Of a stretch of 64,000 bases of DNA, positions 7,899 to 16,396 are shown piece by piece. The notes under the pieces were generated by a model, which was given only the letters and a program-made list of their open reading frames with translations, searched no databases and was not told where the DNA came from. How positions within the stretch are numbered: the first letter of the stretch is position 1; every line of letters begins with the position of its first letter. A program made the position numbers and the translations under genes. The stretch comes from Verrucomicrobiaceae bacterium (GTDB taxonomy: Bacteria > Verrucomicrobiota > Verrucomicrobiia > Chthoniobacterales > JAATET01): positions 1 through 64,000 of the forward strand of contig JAIYAZ010000105.1 in the NCBI GenBank assembly GCA_027488755.1, read 5' to 3'.

Positions 7899-8879
7899 TC
7901 ATCCGAGGTGCCGCCCCGTCCGCACGCGCTCCGGGCGCGCCGGGTCGGTCTCCCACGCAAACAACCCGTCCAGCCCGCGTTTCGTCAGCGCACGGAACAA
8001 CTCCGGCGCGTCGCGCTTTTGCAGCATGCGCTCGTGCAGCGCGCCGTCCGCCCCGCAGCCCTGCGCGAGCAGGTGGGCCTTGTATTCGCGCGGCCGGCCG
8101 ATCAACCGCTCCGCCCCCGCCGCCCGCTCCGGCGCCGCCAGCCGCGTCGTGGCCAGAAAACTGTAGGGCAGGCTGCGCAAATCCACCTCCACCTCGGTGG
8201 CAAACTCCCGCCAGAACGCGGAATGGAACACCTCCCCCGGCGGCGTTGCGAAAAAGTGACACCAATGCCGCTCGTTCCCCGCCGCCAGCACCGGGCACGG
8301 CGCGTCGTGCGGGCACGGTCCGACAAACCGATGCCCGCCCGCCGCCAGCGCCGCCCGCGCCGAGCCCAACCGCCGGCTGACTTCATGCGATCCCGGCTCA
8401 ACCCAGATCACCTCCTCCGCCGTGGCCGCCACCCGCGCGAGCCGTTCCAACTCCATCGGCTCCAACTCACCCGCGACGTGGCTCAGCACCAGCAGCGTGC
8501 CCGGCGCGAGGACGTCGGGCGCGCCCGCGCGCCGGGCGTTCACCCCCGCCGCGCGCAGCCGCTCGACGGCAAACCCCGCCGCCTCCCCGCTCTGGTCAAA
8601 AACCTCCGCCTCCACGATTCCGCTCCACGCCGCGACCACGCGCCCCGCGACGCCCGAGCCGCAGCCCCAGTCGAGCAGCCGGCGCGACGCGGGTTTCCAG
8701 CCGGCGCGGTCCAGCGTCGCCAGCGCGGCGTCCCACTTCCAGCCGATGCGCTGCGCAAACGTCGCGTCGTAAAGCGCGAGGTCGCGCGGCGTCCAGTAGG
8801 CCTCGCGGGCATCGGTCAAAAACCGGTCCCGCAACGCCCGCAGGCGCTTCCAGTCATCGGGGGTTAATGGGGGCGACAT
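7899..8879 (-). CDS. Rsm22-like methyltransferase (small ribosomal subunit)
   Basis: The 326-residue protein has a class I SAM-methyltransferase fold (LLDWGCGSGVAG at about residue 68) and the Rsm22/METTL17 signature: CPHDAPCPVL, WCHFF and a downstream Cys in LLAQGCGADG. In mitochondrial METTL17 the four equivalent cysteines hold an iron-sulfur cluster. The eukaryotic relatives act in small-subunit assembly rather than proven rRNA methylation. The gene reads leftward into the LysM gene with a 56-bp gap. Family call is firm; role in a bacterium is inferred. Confidence 0.85.
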   Translation of the reverse strand: MSPPLTPDDWKRLRALRDRFLTDAREAYWTPRDLALYDATFAQRIGWKWDAALATLDRAGWKPASRRLLDWGCGSGVAGRVVAAWSGIVEAEVFDQSGEAAGFAVERLRAAGVNARRAGAPDVLAPGTLLVLSHVAGELEPMELERLARVAATAEEVIWVEPGSHEVSRRLGSARAALAAGGHRFVGPCPHDAPCPVLAAGNERHWCHFFATPPGEVFHSAFWREFATEVEVDLRSLPYSFLATTRLAAPERAAGAERLIGRPREYKAHLLAQGCGADGALHERMLQKRDAPELFRALTKRGLDGLFAWETDPARPERVRTGRHLG

Positions 8880-8897
8880 GGGCGCATCCTACACCAT

Positions 8898-8925
8898 TTG
8901 CGTTGCGGGCATCTTTCGTTAAAAT
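8898..8925 (+). promoter_or_regulatory. Candidate sigma-70 promoter for htpG
   Basis: TTGCGT (8898-8903), a 16-bp spacer, and TAAAAT (8920-8925), about 45 bp before the htpG start. The -10 is the only AT-rich hexamer in this intergenic gap. No CIRCE element or other heat-shock operator is visible. Confidence 0.4.
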
Positions 8926-8969
8926 CAATCCCCGCGCGCCCCGTCGCGCCCACCCCATTTTCCACCACC

Positions 8970-10811
8970 ATGTCCACCACCGCCGAAACGCACGAATTCC
9001 AGGCCGAGATCGCCCAGCTTCTCAACATCGTCATCCACTCGCTCTACACGGATAAGGAAATCTTCATCCGCGAGCTCATCTCGAACGCCGCCGACGCCAC
9101 CGAGAAACTCAAGTTCCTCCAGACCTCCGGCACCGCGATCTTCGAGCCGGACCGCGAACTCCAGATCGCCCTCGCCACCGACGAGACCGCCCACACCCTC
9201 ACGATCACCGACGCCGGCATCGGCATGACCCGTGACGAACTCATCGAGAACCTCGGCACCATCGCCCACTCCGGTTCCAAGGCCTTCCTCGAGCAGATCA
9301 AAGCCTCCGCCGCAAAGTCCGGCGGCACCGGCGCGGCCGAGATCATCGGCCAGTTCGGCGTCGGCTTTTACTCCGCCTTCATGGTCGCCACGAAGGTCAC
9401 CGTCTTCACCCGCAGCTACCAACCCGACGAGACCGGCTGGATCTGGACCTCCGACGGCGTGAGCAGCTACGAGATCGAGCCCGGCAACGACCTGCCGCGC
9501 GGCACGAAAATCGTCATCCACCTCAAGGAGGAGGACCAGGACTACGCCACCCCGCGCCGCGTCGAATCCATCATCAAGCGCTATTCAAACTTCGTCGGCT
9601 TCCCCATCACGCTCAACGGCGAGACCGTCAACACGATCAACGCCCTCTGGACCCGCAACAAAAGCGAGATCACCGACGCGGAATACGAGGAATTCTACAA
9701 GTTCATCGGCCACGACTTCGAGGCCCCCGCCTACCGGCTCCACTTCAGCGCCGACGCCCCGCTCGCCATCCGCGCGCTCCTCTTCGTCCCGCAGCACAGC
9801 CGCGAAAAGCTCGGCATGCCGAAGACCGAGAGCGAGGTTCACCTCTACTGCCGCAAGGTCCTCATCCAGTCGAAATCCAAGGGCCTCTTCCCCGAGTGGC
9901 TCCGCTTCCTCAAGGGCGTCGTCGACAGCGAGGATCTTCCGCTGAACATCTCGCGCGAGACCATGCAGGACAGCGCCCTCCTGCAGAAGCTCAACAAGGT
10001 GCTCACCACCCGCTTCCTCAAGTTCCTCGACGAGCAGGCAAAGGCCGACCCCGACAAATACGCGACGTTCTTCCGCGAGTTCGGCCACTTCCTCAAGGAG
10101 GGCATCGTCAGCGACTTCACCCACCGCGACGCCCTCGCCAAGCTCCTCCGCTACGAGACCTCGACGAGCGAAACGCCCGTCGCCCTTGCCGACTACGTCG
10201 CCCGCATGCCCGAGGACCAGAAGGAGATCTACTTCCTCTCCGGCCCCACGCGCGAAGCCTGCCTCGCCAGCCCCTACTACGAAGGCCTCCACGCCAAGGG
10301 CCGCGAGGTCGTGTTCCTCCTCGACCCGTGGGACGAATTCGTCATGGAGCACCTCCACGAGTTTGAGGGCAAAAAACTCGTCCCCGCCGAAAAGGCCGAG
10401 GTCACCCTCGACGCGAAGGAGGGCGCGCTCGACGCCGACACCGCCCGCCTGCTCGCCAACTTCATCAAGGAAACCCTCGGCGACAAGGTCGACGAAGTCC
10501 GCGTCTCCACCCGCCTCGTCGACAGCCCCGCCGCCATCGCCGAGAGCGAGGGCATGACCGCCAGCATGCGCCGCATCCTCAAGAATCTGAACCGCGACGA
10601 GGCCAACCCCTTCAAGCAGCACCTCGAGATCAACCCCGCGCACCCCATGATCGCCGGGCTCGAAAAACTGCGCCACGCCGACGCCGCCCTCGCCGCCCAG
10701 GTCGCCGCGCAGATCCACGACAACGCCCTCATCAGCGCCGGCCTGCTCGAAGATCCACAGGCCATGCTCAAACGCATCAACGCCCTGCTCGAACAGCTCG
10801 TCACCCGCTAG
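8970..10811 (+). CDS. htpG: Chaperone HtpG (Hsp90)
   Basis: The 613-residue protein is a bacterial Hsp90: an N-terminal GHKL ATPase domain with ELISNAADATEKL (about 28-40), DAGIGMT and GQFGVGFYSAFM, a middle domain with the catalytic-loop Arg in LNISRETMQ, and a C-terminal dimerisation domain ending in NALLEQLVTR. The frame is open upstream to 8898, but the ATG at 8970 gives the usual start (a few residues before HEFQAEIAQLLN). It folds or remodels client proteins in the cytosol. It is a single-gene unit between a divergent methyltransferase gene and a convergent cupin gene. Confidence 0.97.
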   Translation: MSTTAETHEFQAEIAQLLNIVIHSLYTDKEIFIRELISNAADATEKLKFLQTSGTAIFEPDRELQIALATDETAHTLTITDAGIGMTRDELIENLGTIAHSGSKAFLEQIKASAAKSGGTGAAEIIGQFGVGFYSAFMVATKVTVFTRSYQPDETGWIWTSDGVSSYEIEPGNDLPRGTKIVIHLKEEDQDYATPRRVESIIKRYSNFVGFPITLNGETVNTINALWTRNKSEITDAEYEEFYKFIGHDFEAPAYRLHFSADAPLAIRALLFVPQHSREKLGMPKTESEVHLYCRKVLIQSKSKGLFPEWLRFLKGVVDSEDLPLNISRETMQDSALLQKLNKVLTTRFLKFLDEQAKADPDKYATFFREFGHFLKEGIVSDFTHRDALAKLLRYETSTSETPVALADYVARMPEDQKEIYFLSGPTREACLASPYYEGLHAKGREVVFLLDPWDEFVMEHLHEFEGKKLVPAEKAEVTLDAKEGALDADTARLLANFIKETLGDKVDEVRVSTRLVDSPAAIAESEGMTASMRRILKNLNRDEANPFKQHLEINPAHPMIAGLEKLRHADAALAAQVAAQIHDNALISAGLLEDPQAMLKRINALLEQLVTR

Positions 10812-10816
10812 CGCTC

Positions 10817-10833
10817 AGCCGCGCCGAGCGGCT
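10817..10833. terminator. Weak hairpin between convergent htpG and cupin genes
   Basis: AGCCGC (10817-10822) and GCGGCT (10828-10833) pair around a 5-nt loop, just after the htpG stop. There is no T-run on either side, so an intrinsic terminator is only possible, not shown. Confidence 0.25.
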
Positions 10834-10850
10834 CAGGCTTCGCCTTCAGC

Positions 10851-11297
10851 TCAGGGGTTCGCCGTTCGCACCGTGAACGGCAGCCCCTTCGCGCCGGTGA
10901 CGAACATCACGATCTCGACGGGCTCCGGACCGTCGTTGCGGCCGTTGTGCCAGACATTCACGGACTCGATGAGCGCGTCGCCCGCCTTCACCTCGACCGT
11001 GCGGTTGCCCTCCATCCGCAGGGAGAGTTTGCCCTCGATCAGGTAGGCGTAGCAGGGGAACGGATGCCGGTGCCAGCCCGTCTCCGCGCCCGGCGGGATC
11101 ACCACCCGCACCGCCGCCACCTCGGGATTCTCCACCCGCGGATACACGATCGGCTGTCCCGCCACGGTCTCGCCCGACCGCAAAATCGCCGTGGCTTGAA
11201 TGGTCTTGTCGTAACCGTCACTCGGAGCCTCGGCCGCAGCCGGGCCGATGGTGACAACGAAGAGAAGGAGCGGCGAAATGAGGCGAATGAGTTTCAT
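10851..11297 (-). CDS. Exported cupin-domain protein
   Basis: A 148-residue protein with a signal peptide (about 1-22, cleavage after AAAEA) and one cupin barrel. The metal-binding motif reads GAETGWHRHPFPCYAYLIEG, with two His and a later His in SVNVWHNG. Cupins of this kind are small periplasmic metal-binding proteins, often with unknown substrates. The gene faces htpG head-on. No enzyme activity can be assigned. Confidence 0.82.
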   Translation of the reverse strand: MKLIRLISPLLLFVVTIGPAAAEAPSDGYDKTIQATAILRSGETVAGQPIVYPRVENPEVAAVRVVIPPGAETGWHRHPFPCYAYLIEGKLSLRMEGNRTVEVKAGDALIESVNVWHNGRNDGPEPVEIVMFVTGAKGLPFTVRTANP

Positions 11298-11446
11298 GGC
11301 GGTGGTGGGTGAATGGCCGCTTCTACCACGCAGGGCAAACGCGCGGAACCCGGTCCTCCAAAAGGAGGCGAAATTCAGCCGCTGCCGCGAGGGAAATGTT
11401 CGTTACCAGGATGGGATGCGATGGTTTCCCCGCCGCCCTTGCTGCG

Positions 11447-11480
11447 TTGACAGTCCCCTAATTCAGGCTAGTATAGCCAG
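11447..11480 (+). promoter_or_regulatory. Promoter and palindromic operator of the toxin-antitoxin operon
   Basis: A consensus -35 TTGACA (11447-11452) and a -10 TAGTAT (11469-11474) are separated by 16 bp. The start codon of the antitoxin is at 11481, about where transcription should begin, so the mRNA is probably leaderless. GGCTA-gta-TAGCC (11466-11478) is a perfect inverted repeat over the -10, a natural operator for autoregulation by the antitoxin. Confidence 0.7.
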
Positions 11481-11765
11481 ATGATAACGGCCAGTGTATC
11501 CGAGTTAAAGAACGGGCTGTCCGCCCATTTGAAGAATGTGCTGGCCGGGGAATCGGTGCTGGTGACGGACCACCGCAAGCCCATCGCCATTCTTCAGGGA
11601 TTGGGGAACCAGTTTCCGGAGGAACAACTCGCCGCCCTCGCGGCCGCCGGTTTCCTCACTCTCCCGCGGAAACCGCTCGCGGTGAATGCCTTCCTGAAAC
11701 TCCCCAAGGGAACGTCGGCCCAGCCGTTGAGTTCGGCCGTCCGCGAAGACCGGGACGGGCGATGA
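11481..11765 (+). CDS. Antitoxin of type II toxin-antitoxin system (Phd/YefM-like)
   Basis: A 94-residue protein whose first 45 residues follow the Phd/YefM pattern: VSELKNGLSAHLKNVLAGESVLVTDHRKPIA is visible as two helices and a strand pair (residues 5-35). The rest is a flexible toxin-binding tail. It overlaps the PIN-domain toxin by 4 bp (ATGA). It should bind the operator in its own promoter through the N-terminal domain and neutralise the toxin through the tail. Confidence 0.85.
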   Translation: MITASVSELKNGLSAHLKNVLAGESVLVTDHRKPIAILQGLGNQFPEEQLAALAAAGFLTLPRKPLAVNAFLKLPKGTSAQPLSSAVREDRDGR

Positions 11766-12181
11766 AATTCTGGGACACCTCCGCGATCACCCCGCTTTTG
11801 GTGGAGGAAGCCGCTTCGGACGCGCGGGAGCGGCAGCTCAAGGACGATGGGGTGATGATCGTTTGGTATGGAACGCCCGCCGAGATCCAGTCGGCCCTCA
11901 GCCGGCGCAAACGCGAGGGTGCCCTCGACCCGAGGTCGGAGCAATTCGCGCTGGCCCGGTGGGCGGAGTTGTCGGCCTCCTGGGCCGAAGTGGAGCCGTT
12001 GCGAGTCGTCCGCGAACGGGCCCTCCGCCTGCTGCGGGTGCATCCCCTCCGGGCGGCCGATGCCTTCCAACTCGCCGCGGCCCTCGTGGCCTGCTCCGAA
12101 CGGACGACCGGATTTTCTTTCCTGACGGCGGACGAGCGCCTGCGCGAAGCGGCGGCCGCCGAGGGGTTTCTCGTCGGGTGA
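11762..12181 (+). CDS. PIN-domain toxin (VapC-like ribonuclease)
   Basis: A 139-residue PIN-domain protein. Acidic residues of the family site are present: Asp5 in KFWDTSAI, Glu in TPAEIQSAL, Asp in RAADAFQLAAAL and Asp in FLTADERL. VapC toxins cut tRNA or rRNA with Mg2+ when their antitoxin is degraded. It is translated from the same mRNA as the antitoxin through a 4-bp overlap. The RNA target cannot be read from sequence. Confidence 0.85.
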   Translation: MKFWDTSAITPLLVEEAASDARERQLKDDGVMIVWYGTPAEIQSALSRRKREGALDPRSEQFALARWAELSASWAEVEPLRVVRERALRLLRVHPLRAADAFQLAAALVACSERTTGFSFLTADERLREAAAAEGFLVG

Positions 12182-12223
12182 GGGATAATCGTTCGGGGAA
12201 ACTCCGACTCCGGGCGGTTCGGT

Positions 12224-12961
12224 CTACGCGAGTTTTTCGGCGAGGAAGCGCAGCAGCAGGTCGAGGCTCACGCGGGCCAGCGCGGGATTGTAGCGCGGGC
12301 CTTCGTCGCGGAGGAAGGCGTGGGCGGCGTTGAATTCGTGCCACTCGTAGTCCGCGCCGACCTCCTCGAGCCGCGCGGCGATCTTCCGCCGACCCTCCAG
12401 CGGCACGTGGGGATCCTGCCGGCCCCACACGAAAAGAAACGGCGTCGTCACCCCCGCCAGCCGGGCAAGCGTGTCGTCGTTTTTGCCCGCGCCGAGCGTG
12501 CTGGTGTGGATGTCCGTCGGATAAAAGGCGGCGACCGCGTTCACCCGCGGCTGCAACCCCGCCCGCACGGCCAAATGTCCGCCCAGGCACACGCCGAAGG
12601 CCCCGACCCGCCCGGTCGAGCGCGGGTGCGTCGCAAGGAATTCCGCCGCGACGGCGGCATCCTCGTCCGAGCTCGCGAGCTCCTTCGTGTATTTGAGCGC
12701 GTTGCCGCGGTCGGAGCCGGCCTGATCGTAGGCGAGCACGGTCCCCGCGGGTTCGAATTCATGATAAACCTCGGGCGCCGCCACGAGATAGCCGTTGCCC
12801 GCCAGCGCGGCGGCCAGGCGGCGGATCGGGCCGGTGATTTGAAAAATCTCCGAGTAAAAAATCACCGCGGGATGCCGCGCCTCCCCCGTCGGGAGGAAGA
12901 GCTGGGTCCGCATCGGCCCGCGGGAGGTCGGCAGGTCCACCGTGGATTCCGTTATGGTCAT
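12224..12961 (-). CDS. Dienelactone hydrolase family protein
   Basis: The 245-residue alpha/beta hydrolase keeps the dienelactone hydrolase triad: nucleophile Cys in FGVCLGGH, Asp in WGRQDPHVP and His in NAAHAFLRDEG. Cys in place of Ser is typical of the family, which opens lactone rings or cleaves related esters. The ATG at 12961 is preferred to an upstream GTG-frame extension at 12994. It is transcribed divergently from the BLUF gene. The true substrate is unknown. Confidence 0.88.
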   Translation of the reverse strand: MTITESTVDLPTSRGPMRTQLFLPTGEARHPAVIFYSEIFQITGPIRRLAAALAGNGYLVAAPEVYHEFEPAGTVLAYDQAGSDRGNALKYTKELASSDEDAAVAAEFLATHPRSTGRVGAFGVCLGGHLAVRAGLQPRVNAVAAFYPTDIHTSTLGAGKNDDTLARLAGVTTPFLFVWGRQDPHVPLEGRRKIAARLEEVGADYEWHEFNAAHAFLRDEGPRYNPALARVSLDLLLRFLAEKLA

Positions 12962-13085
12962 GCGCGGCTGTAACCCCGCCGCCCCCGCCAACACAAGCGC
13001 GGACGTGGTTTTGACCGCCGCTCATTTTCCGCCGGTTTCCGCGATTATGGGGGGCAAATCCCCGGCCCGGTGTTACGTTAATATC

Positions 13086-13508
13086 ATGTTCTACCTCATC
13101 TACATCAGCACCGCGACGCGGGAGATGGACGGGGGGACCCTGAGGGACATTCTGAAGACCAGTCGCGGTTACAACGCCACGCATGGCATCACCGGCCTGC
13201 TCCTCTTCAAGGAGGGCCGCTTTATGCAGCTCCTCGAGGGCGACGAGACGGCCGTGCGCGAGCTCTACCGCCGCATCCTCCGCGACGAGCGCCACCGCGG
13301 CATCGCGACCCTGCTGGAAGGCAACGACAAGGAGCGGATGTTCCCCGGTTGGGCGATGGCGTTCCGCAGCGCGGGCGAAAACGCGCCGCAGGGCGTCGAT
13401 GCCGTGCTGCCTTGGGAGGCCGACGAAATCGAGTTCACCGAGGCTGCGCTCAGCGCCCATTCCTCGCGCGCTCTTGAGCTGCTCCGGCTCTTCCGCGACC
13501 ACATGTAA
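13086..13508 (+). CDS. BLUF-domain blue-light photoreceptor, single domain
   Basis: The 140-residue protein is nearly all BLUF domain, which binds FAD and signals blue light. The residues of the light switch are present with the spacing of characterised BLUF proteins: Tyr6, Asn30 ([12 protein letters not shown]), Gln48 (GRFMQLLEG), Trp89 and Met91 (FPGWAMAF). After the domain only about 40 residues remain, with no enzymatic output domain, so it should act by contact with a partner. The frame is open upstream, but the ATG at 13086 places LIYIS where BLUF domains begin. Confidence 0.92.
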   Translation: MFYLIYISTATREMDGGTLRDILKTSRGYNATHGITGLLLFKEGRFMQLLEGDETAVRELYRRILRDERHRGIATLLEGNDKERMFPGWAMAFRSAGENAPQGVDAVLPWEADEIEFTEAALSAHSSRALELLRLFRDHM

Positions 13509-13600
13509 CGCCCTCCCCGCGCGGGAAGGACCGCGCCCGCGCCCGGGCTCGCCATGGGCCGCGCTTCGTGTCAGCCTCGCGGCAAATTCCCATCGCCGCC

Positions 13601-15247
13601 ATGAGCCTCAGCCCCCTCGCCGGTAAACCCGCCCCCGCCTCGATTCTCACGAACATCCCGCGCCTCATCGCGAGCTACTACGCGGAAAAACCCGACCCCG
13701 GCGTGCCCGGCGAGCGTGTCGCCTTCGGCACCTCCGGCCACCGCGGCTCCGCCTTCAAGCGCACCTTCAACGAGGACCACATCCTCGCCATCGCCCAGGC
13801 CATCGCGGAATACCGCGCCGGCGCCGGCATCACCGGCCCGCTCTTCCTCGGCATGGACACCCACCCGCTCTCCGAGCCCGCGTGGAATTCCACCGTCGAA
13901 GTCCTCGCCGCCAACGGCGTCCCGCTCCTGATCGACACCGCCGACGGCTACACGCCCACGCCCGCCGTCTCCCACGCCATCCTCACCCACAACGCCGGCC
14001 GCACCACCGGCCTCGCCGACGGCATCGTCATCACCCCCTCGCACAACCCGCCCTCCGACGGCGGCATCAAATACAACCCGCCCAACGGCGGCCCCGCCGA
14101 CACCGACATCACCGGCTGGATGGAGAAACGCGCGAACGAAATCCTCGCCGGCGGCCTCCGCGAGGTGCGCCGCCTTCCGCTCGCGAAGGCCCGCGCCGCC
14201 GCCACCACCCAGCGCTTCGACTACGTGGCGAACTACGTGAACGACCTCGGCGCCGTCATCGACTTCGACGTCATCAAAGCCGCCGGCCTCCGCATCGGCG
14301 TCGACCCCATCGGCAACTCCTCGCTCGCCTACTGGCAGCCCATCGCCGAGCGCTACGGCCTCGACCTCACCGTCACGAACCCCGACCTCGACTTCACATT
14401 CCGCTTCATGAGCGTCGACTGGGACGGCAAGATCCGCATGGACTGCTCCTCCCCCTACGCCATGGCCGGCCTCATCGGCTTGAAGGACAAATTCGACATC
14501 GCCTTCGCGAACGACACCGACGCCGACCGCCACGGCATCGTCACCAAAAGCGCCGGCCTGCTTAACCCCAACCACTACCTCGCCGTCGCCATCGACTACC
14601 TCTTCGCCCACCGCCCGCACTGGCCCGCCGCCGCCGGCATCGGCAAGACCCTCGTCAGCTCCAGCATGATCGACCGCGTCGCCGCGAAGCTCGGCCGCCC
14701 CCTCGTCGAAGTCCCCGTCGGCTTCAAGTGGTTCGTCGACGGCCTCTTCGCCGGCACCCTCGGCTTCGGCGGCGAGGAAAGCGCCGGCGCGTCCTTCCTC
14801 CGCAAAGACGGCGGCGTGTGGACCACCGACAAGGACGGCCCCATCATGGGCCTCCTCGCCGCGGAGATCACCGCCCGCACCGGCCACGACCCCGGCGAAC
14901 ACTACGCCGCCCTCACGCAGGAATTTGGCGCCCCCGTCTACGAGCGCATCGACGCCCCGGCGAACGCCGCGCAAAAGGCCATCCTCAAAAACCTCTCCCC
15001 CGCCCAGGTCCCCGCCACCGAACTCGCCGGCGAACCCATCACCCGCATGCTCACCCACGCCCCCGGCAACGGCGCCGCCCTCGGCGGGTTGAAGGTCGAG
15101 AGCGCCAGCGGCTGGTTCGCCGCCCGCCCCTCCGGCACCGAGGACGTTTATAAAATCTACGCCGAAAGCTTCCGCGATGCGGAACACCTGCGGCGCATCC
15201 AAACCGAAGCCCAGCAAATAGTCTCCGCCACCTTCGCCGCCGCGTAG
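13601..15247 (+). CDS. pgm: Phosphoglucomutase (alpha-D-glucose phosphate-specific)
   Basis: The 548-residue enzyme interconverts glucose 1-phosphate and glucose 6-phosphate and has the length of the E. coli Pgm family. Visible are the N-terminal [17 protein letters not shown], the phospho-serine loop [11 protein letters not shown] (active Ser147), the metal loop NDTDADRHG and the C-terminal phosphate-binding [10 protein letters not shown]. It supplies glucose 1-phosphate for glycogen and nucleotide sugars. The ATG at 13601 is chosen over an upstream start at 13568. No operon partner. Confidence 0.96.
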   Translation: MSLSPLAGKPAPASILTNIPRLIASYYAEKPDPGVPGERVAFGTSGHRGSAFKRTFNEDHILAIAQAIAEYRAGAGITGPLFLGMDTHPLSEPAWNSTVEVLAANGVPLLIDTADGYTPTPAVSHAILTHNAGRTTGLADGIVITPSHNPPSDGGIKYNPPNGGPADTDITGWMEKRANEILAGGLREVRRLPLAKARAAATTQRFDYVANYVNDLGAVIDFDVIKAAGLRIGVDPIGNSSLAYWQPIAERYGLDLTVTNPDLDFTFRFMSVDWDGKIRMDCSSPYAMAGLIGLKDKFDIAFANDTDADRHGIVTKSAGLLNPNHYLAVAIDYLFAHRPHWPAAAGIGKTLVSSSMIDRVAAKLGRPLVEVPVGFKWFVDGLFAGTLGFGGEESAGASFLRKDGGVWTTDKDGPIMGLLAAEITARTGHDPGEHYAALTQEFGAPVYERIDAPANAAQKAILKNLSPAQVPATELAGEPITRMLTHAPGNGAALGGLKVESASGWFAARPSGTEDVYKIYAESFRDAEHLRRIQTEAQQIVSATFAAA

Positions 15248-15572
15248 GCGGCGGGGCATTAGGCTAAGGCTCCGGAACCATCCGCCAGCGCCTCGAGCGC
15301 GACCTCTGATCGCCTCTACGATCTGAACCTCCCCGTCGTGCGCGAAGGCGAGGCCCCACGCCCGCGCCCGCGCCGAGCTACGAGCTACGAGCTCATGCTC
15401 GCCCACGCCCGCTTTCTGCTGGAATCCGGTCTGGTCTCGCCGCCAACCGACAGCCAAACCCCGAGCCCGTTGCCTGCGGGTGTCTCCGCTTCGCTCCGGT
15501 TATGCCCTCTATGGTGCATCCTGGCGCGTTCGGGGTTTGCCTCGTCTCGTCCCGCGGCCTAGCTTCGGCGGC
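15248..15572. other. Gene-poor gap with possible decayed coding remnant
   Basis: About 325 bases without a supportable gene. A short frame at roughly 15310-15460 reads RLYDLNLPVVREGEAP and then SYELMLAHARFLLESGLV, which looks protein-like, but it has no credible start or domain and the text is broken by a near-tandem ctacgagctacgagct. I treat it as a possible remnant of a small gene. No promoter or terminator stands out. Confidence 0.35.
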
Positions 15573-16250
15573 ATGAGCAAGCCGCCCGAGTCTGTGGTTT
15601 TCCTGTTCGATATCGACAACACGCTGCTCAACAACGACGCGGTGACGGACGACATCCGCCACATGCTCGTGCAGCGCTACGGCACGGAGGTGTCGGTGCG
15701 GTATTGGGAGATTTTCGAGGAGCTGCGCTCGGAGCTGGGTTACGCGGATTACCTCGGGGCGCTCCAGCGCTACCGGCAGACGTCGATGCACGATGCGCGG
15801 CTGCTGCGCATCTCGAACTGGCTCGTGGATTACCCGTTCGCGAACCGGCTGTTTCCCCAATCGCTCGATGCGATCCAGCATTGCCGCAAGTGGGGCACGG
15901 TCGCGATTCTCTCCGACGGCGACGCGGTGTTCCAGCCTCGCAAGGCGGAGCGCTCGGGGCTCTTCCAGGCGGTCGCGCGAAATGTGCTGATCTACATCCA
16001 CAAGGAGGAGGAACTCGACCACGTGGAGCAGATTCATCCCGCGAAGCATTACGTGATGGTGGATGACAAGCTGCGCATCCTCACGGCGATGAAGGCGATC
16101 TGGGGCGACCGGCTGACGACGGTGTTCGTGCGGCAGGGGCACTACGCGCATGAGGTCGGGCTGGAGCAGAAGTATCCGCCGGCGGATGTGACGATCGACC
16201 GGATCGGTGATTTGCTCGGGCAGGATTTTTCGCATCTGGCCGACAGGTGA
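15573..16250 (+). CDS. HAD-superfamily hydrolase
   Basis: The 225-residue protein has the HAD motifs: motif I FLFDIDNTLL (nucleophile Asp and second Asp), motif II ILSDGD, a Lys in the FQPRKAERSG region and motif IV MVDDK. A helical cap lies between motifs I and II, so it belongs to the small-molecule phosphatase subclass. The substrate is not predictable. Codons here end mostly in G, whereas those of pgm just upstream end mostly in C. It is followed by a repeat-rich gap. Confidence 0.85.
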   Translation: MSKPPESVVFLFDIDNTLLNNDAVTDDIRHMLVQRYGTEVSVRYWEIFEELRSELGYADYLGALQRYRQTSMHDARLLRISNWLVDYPFANRLFPQSLDAIQHCRKWGTVAILSDGDAVFQPRKAERSGLFQAVARNVLIYIHKEEELDHVEQIHPAKHYVMVDDKLRILTAMKAIWGDRLTTVFVRQGHYAHEVGLEQKYPPADVTIDRIGDLLGQDFSHLADR

Positions 16251-16252
16251 TT

Positions 16253-16345
16253 TTCACCACGAAGGGCACTAAGGACACGAAGGGGGAAAGCGGAAAACTG
16301 AAAGCTGACTACTGACCTTGGAAGTTGGACGTTGGACCCGCCGGG
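16253..16345. repeat. Composite of short dispersed repeats
   Basis: The gap holds three low-complexity blocks in a row: a CACGAAGG/GGACACGAAGG type block (about 16257-16285), an AAAACTGAAAGCTGACTACTGA block (about 16293-16315) and TTGGAAG-TTGGACG-TTGGAC heptads (about 16318-16337). All are AT-richer than the surroundings. Such blocks are scattered through intergenic DNA of many large soil and freshwater genomes. Confidence 0.55.
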
Positions 16346-16396
16346 GGTGAATGGGGATTGCCTCGAAGGGGGGGCGGGGAGGAGGATTCGGGGACG

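Noticed and set aside
6274..8316. Longer start for the LysM protein (680 residues)
   Set aside because: The extension lies inside the methyltransferase gene; ATG 7842 has a GGAG site and a signal peptide.
11355..11368. CCTCC-aaaa-GGAGG hairpin before the toxin-antitoxin promoter
   Set aside because: Short, upstream of the mapped-by-consensus promoter, and without a gene to act on.
13079..13084. TAATAT as -10 box of the BLUF gene
   Set aside because: It ends one base before the start codon, so it cannot serve this ATG; no -35 fits.
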